Assembly: GCF_019399895.1 (NCBI RefSeq)
Contig: NC_091868.1
Span: forward strand, 8,371,593-8,435,592
DNA from: Cardiocondyla obscurior
Taxonomy: Eukaryota; Arthropoda; Insecta; Hymenoptera; Formicidae
DNA: 64,000 nucleotides
Direction of reading: 5' to 3'
The translations under genes were made by a program, and so were the position numbers. The notes under the pieces are model-generated. The model worked only from the letters and a program-made list of their open reading frames with translations, did no database searches and was not told the DNA's origin. Positions within the stretch are counted from its first letter, which is position 1; each line of letters begins with the position of its first letter. Positions 63,964 to 64,000 of the stretch are shown in pieces.

Positions 63964-64000
63964 CCGCCGGACATCTCCCGCGGACAAAAGATCCGAGGCT
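63964..64000 (-). other. Possible minus-strand exon end with splice donor
   Basis: Read on the minus strand the last bases of the window end in GATGTCCGGCGG|GTAAGC, a good donor, and are GC-rich compared with the DNA to the left. It may be an upstream exon of the OATP transcript or the end of an exon of another gene outside the window. The visible piece is too short to judge coding frame. Confidence 0.25.

Noticed and set aside
1..64000. tRNA genes, CRISPR arrays, rRNA, known conserved miRNAs
   Set aside because: No B-box-like tRNA core, repeat-spacer array, rRNA or familiar miRNA seed was recognised by eye on either strand; a covariance search would be decisive.

Overview
The window looks like insect nuclear DNA, most likely from a hymenopteran such as an ant or bee. 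Genes are split by many short introns with GT/AG borders. AT-rich tracts alternate with very CpG-rich tracts, and homopolymer and microsatellite runs are frequent. No bacterial, viral or organellar genes are visible. The ant/bee assignment is an inference from composition and gene style. The gene models below were assembled by eye from open frames, splice signals and phase matching; no transcript data were available.

Left part (about 0.1-17.1 kb, all on +): a compact cluster of small genes. Five encode secreted proteins whose families I do not recognise, each with a hydrophobic signal peptide on a short first exon: a Gly/His-rich protein (3229-4370), a 209-aa helical protein (5426-6777), a 565-aa protein (11670-14105), a 149-aa protein (14810-15457) and a 188-aa Asn-rich protein (16141-17070). 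The 3' end of a sixth, acidic and Gly/Ser-rich, lies at the left edge (100-802). Three of the complete genes have a clear TATA box about 30 bp upstream of an initiator-like site, which suggests tissue-specific, high-output transcription. The conserved EF-hand gene calaxin (EFCAB1-like, a regulator of ciliary outer-arm dynein; 9858-11284) sits in the middle of this cluster, apparently with a GC-AG intron.

Middle (17.1-28.4 kb): no convincing coding gene. The tract holds a GC-rich stretch with a minus-strand splice donor, AT-rich DNA, and at least two short elements with CCCTCxGAT terminal inverted repeats abutting TTAA or near-TTAA sites. These resemble piggyBac-type MITEs.

Right-centre (28.4-42.3 kb, on -): a complete 12-coding-exon gene for an organic anion transporting polypeptide (OATP/SLCO, 786 aa) with the extracellular Kazal-like cysteine domain. 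A spliced-looking plus-strand transcript lies nested in its sixth intron (about 31.5-33.1 kb).

Right (42.3-64 kb): about 21 kb with no recognisable coding exon. It probably holds upstream or first-intron DNA of the OATP gene, and a possible minus-strand exon and donor lie at the extreme right edge.
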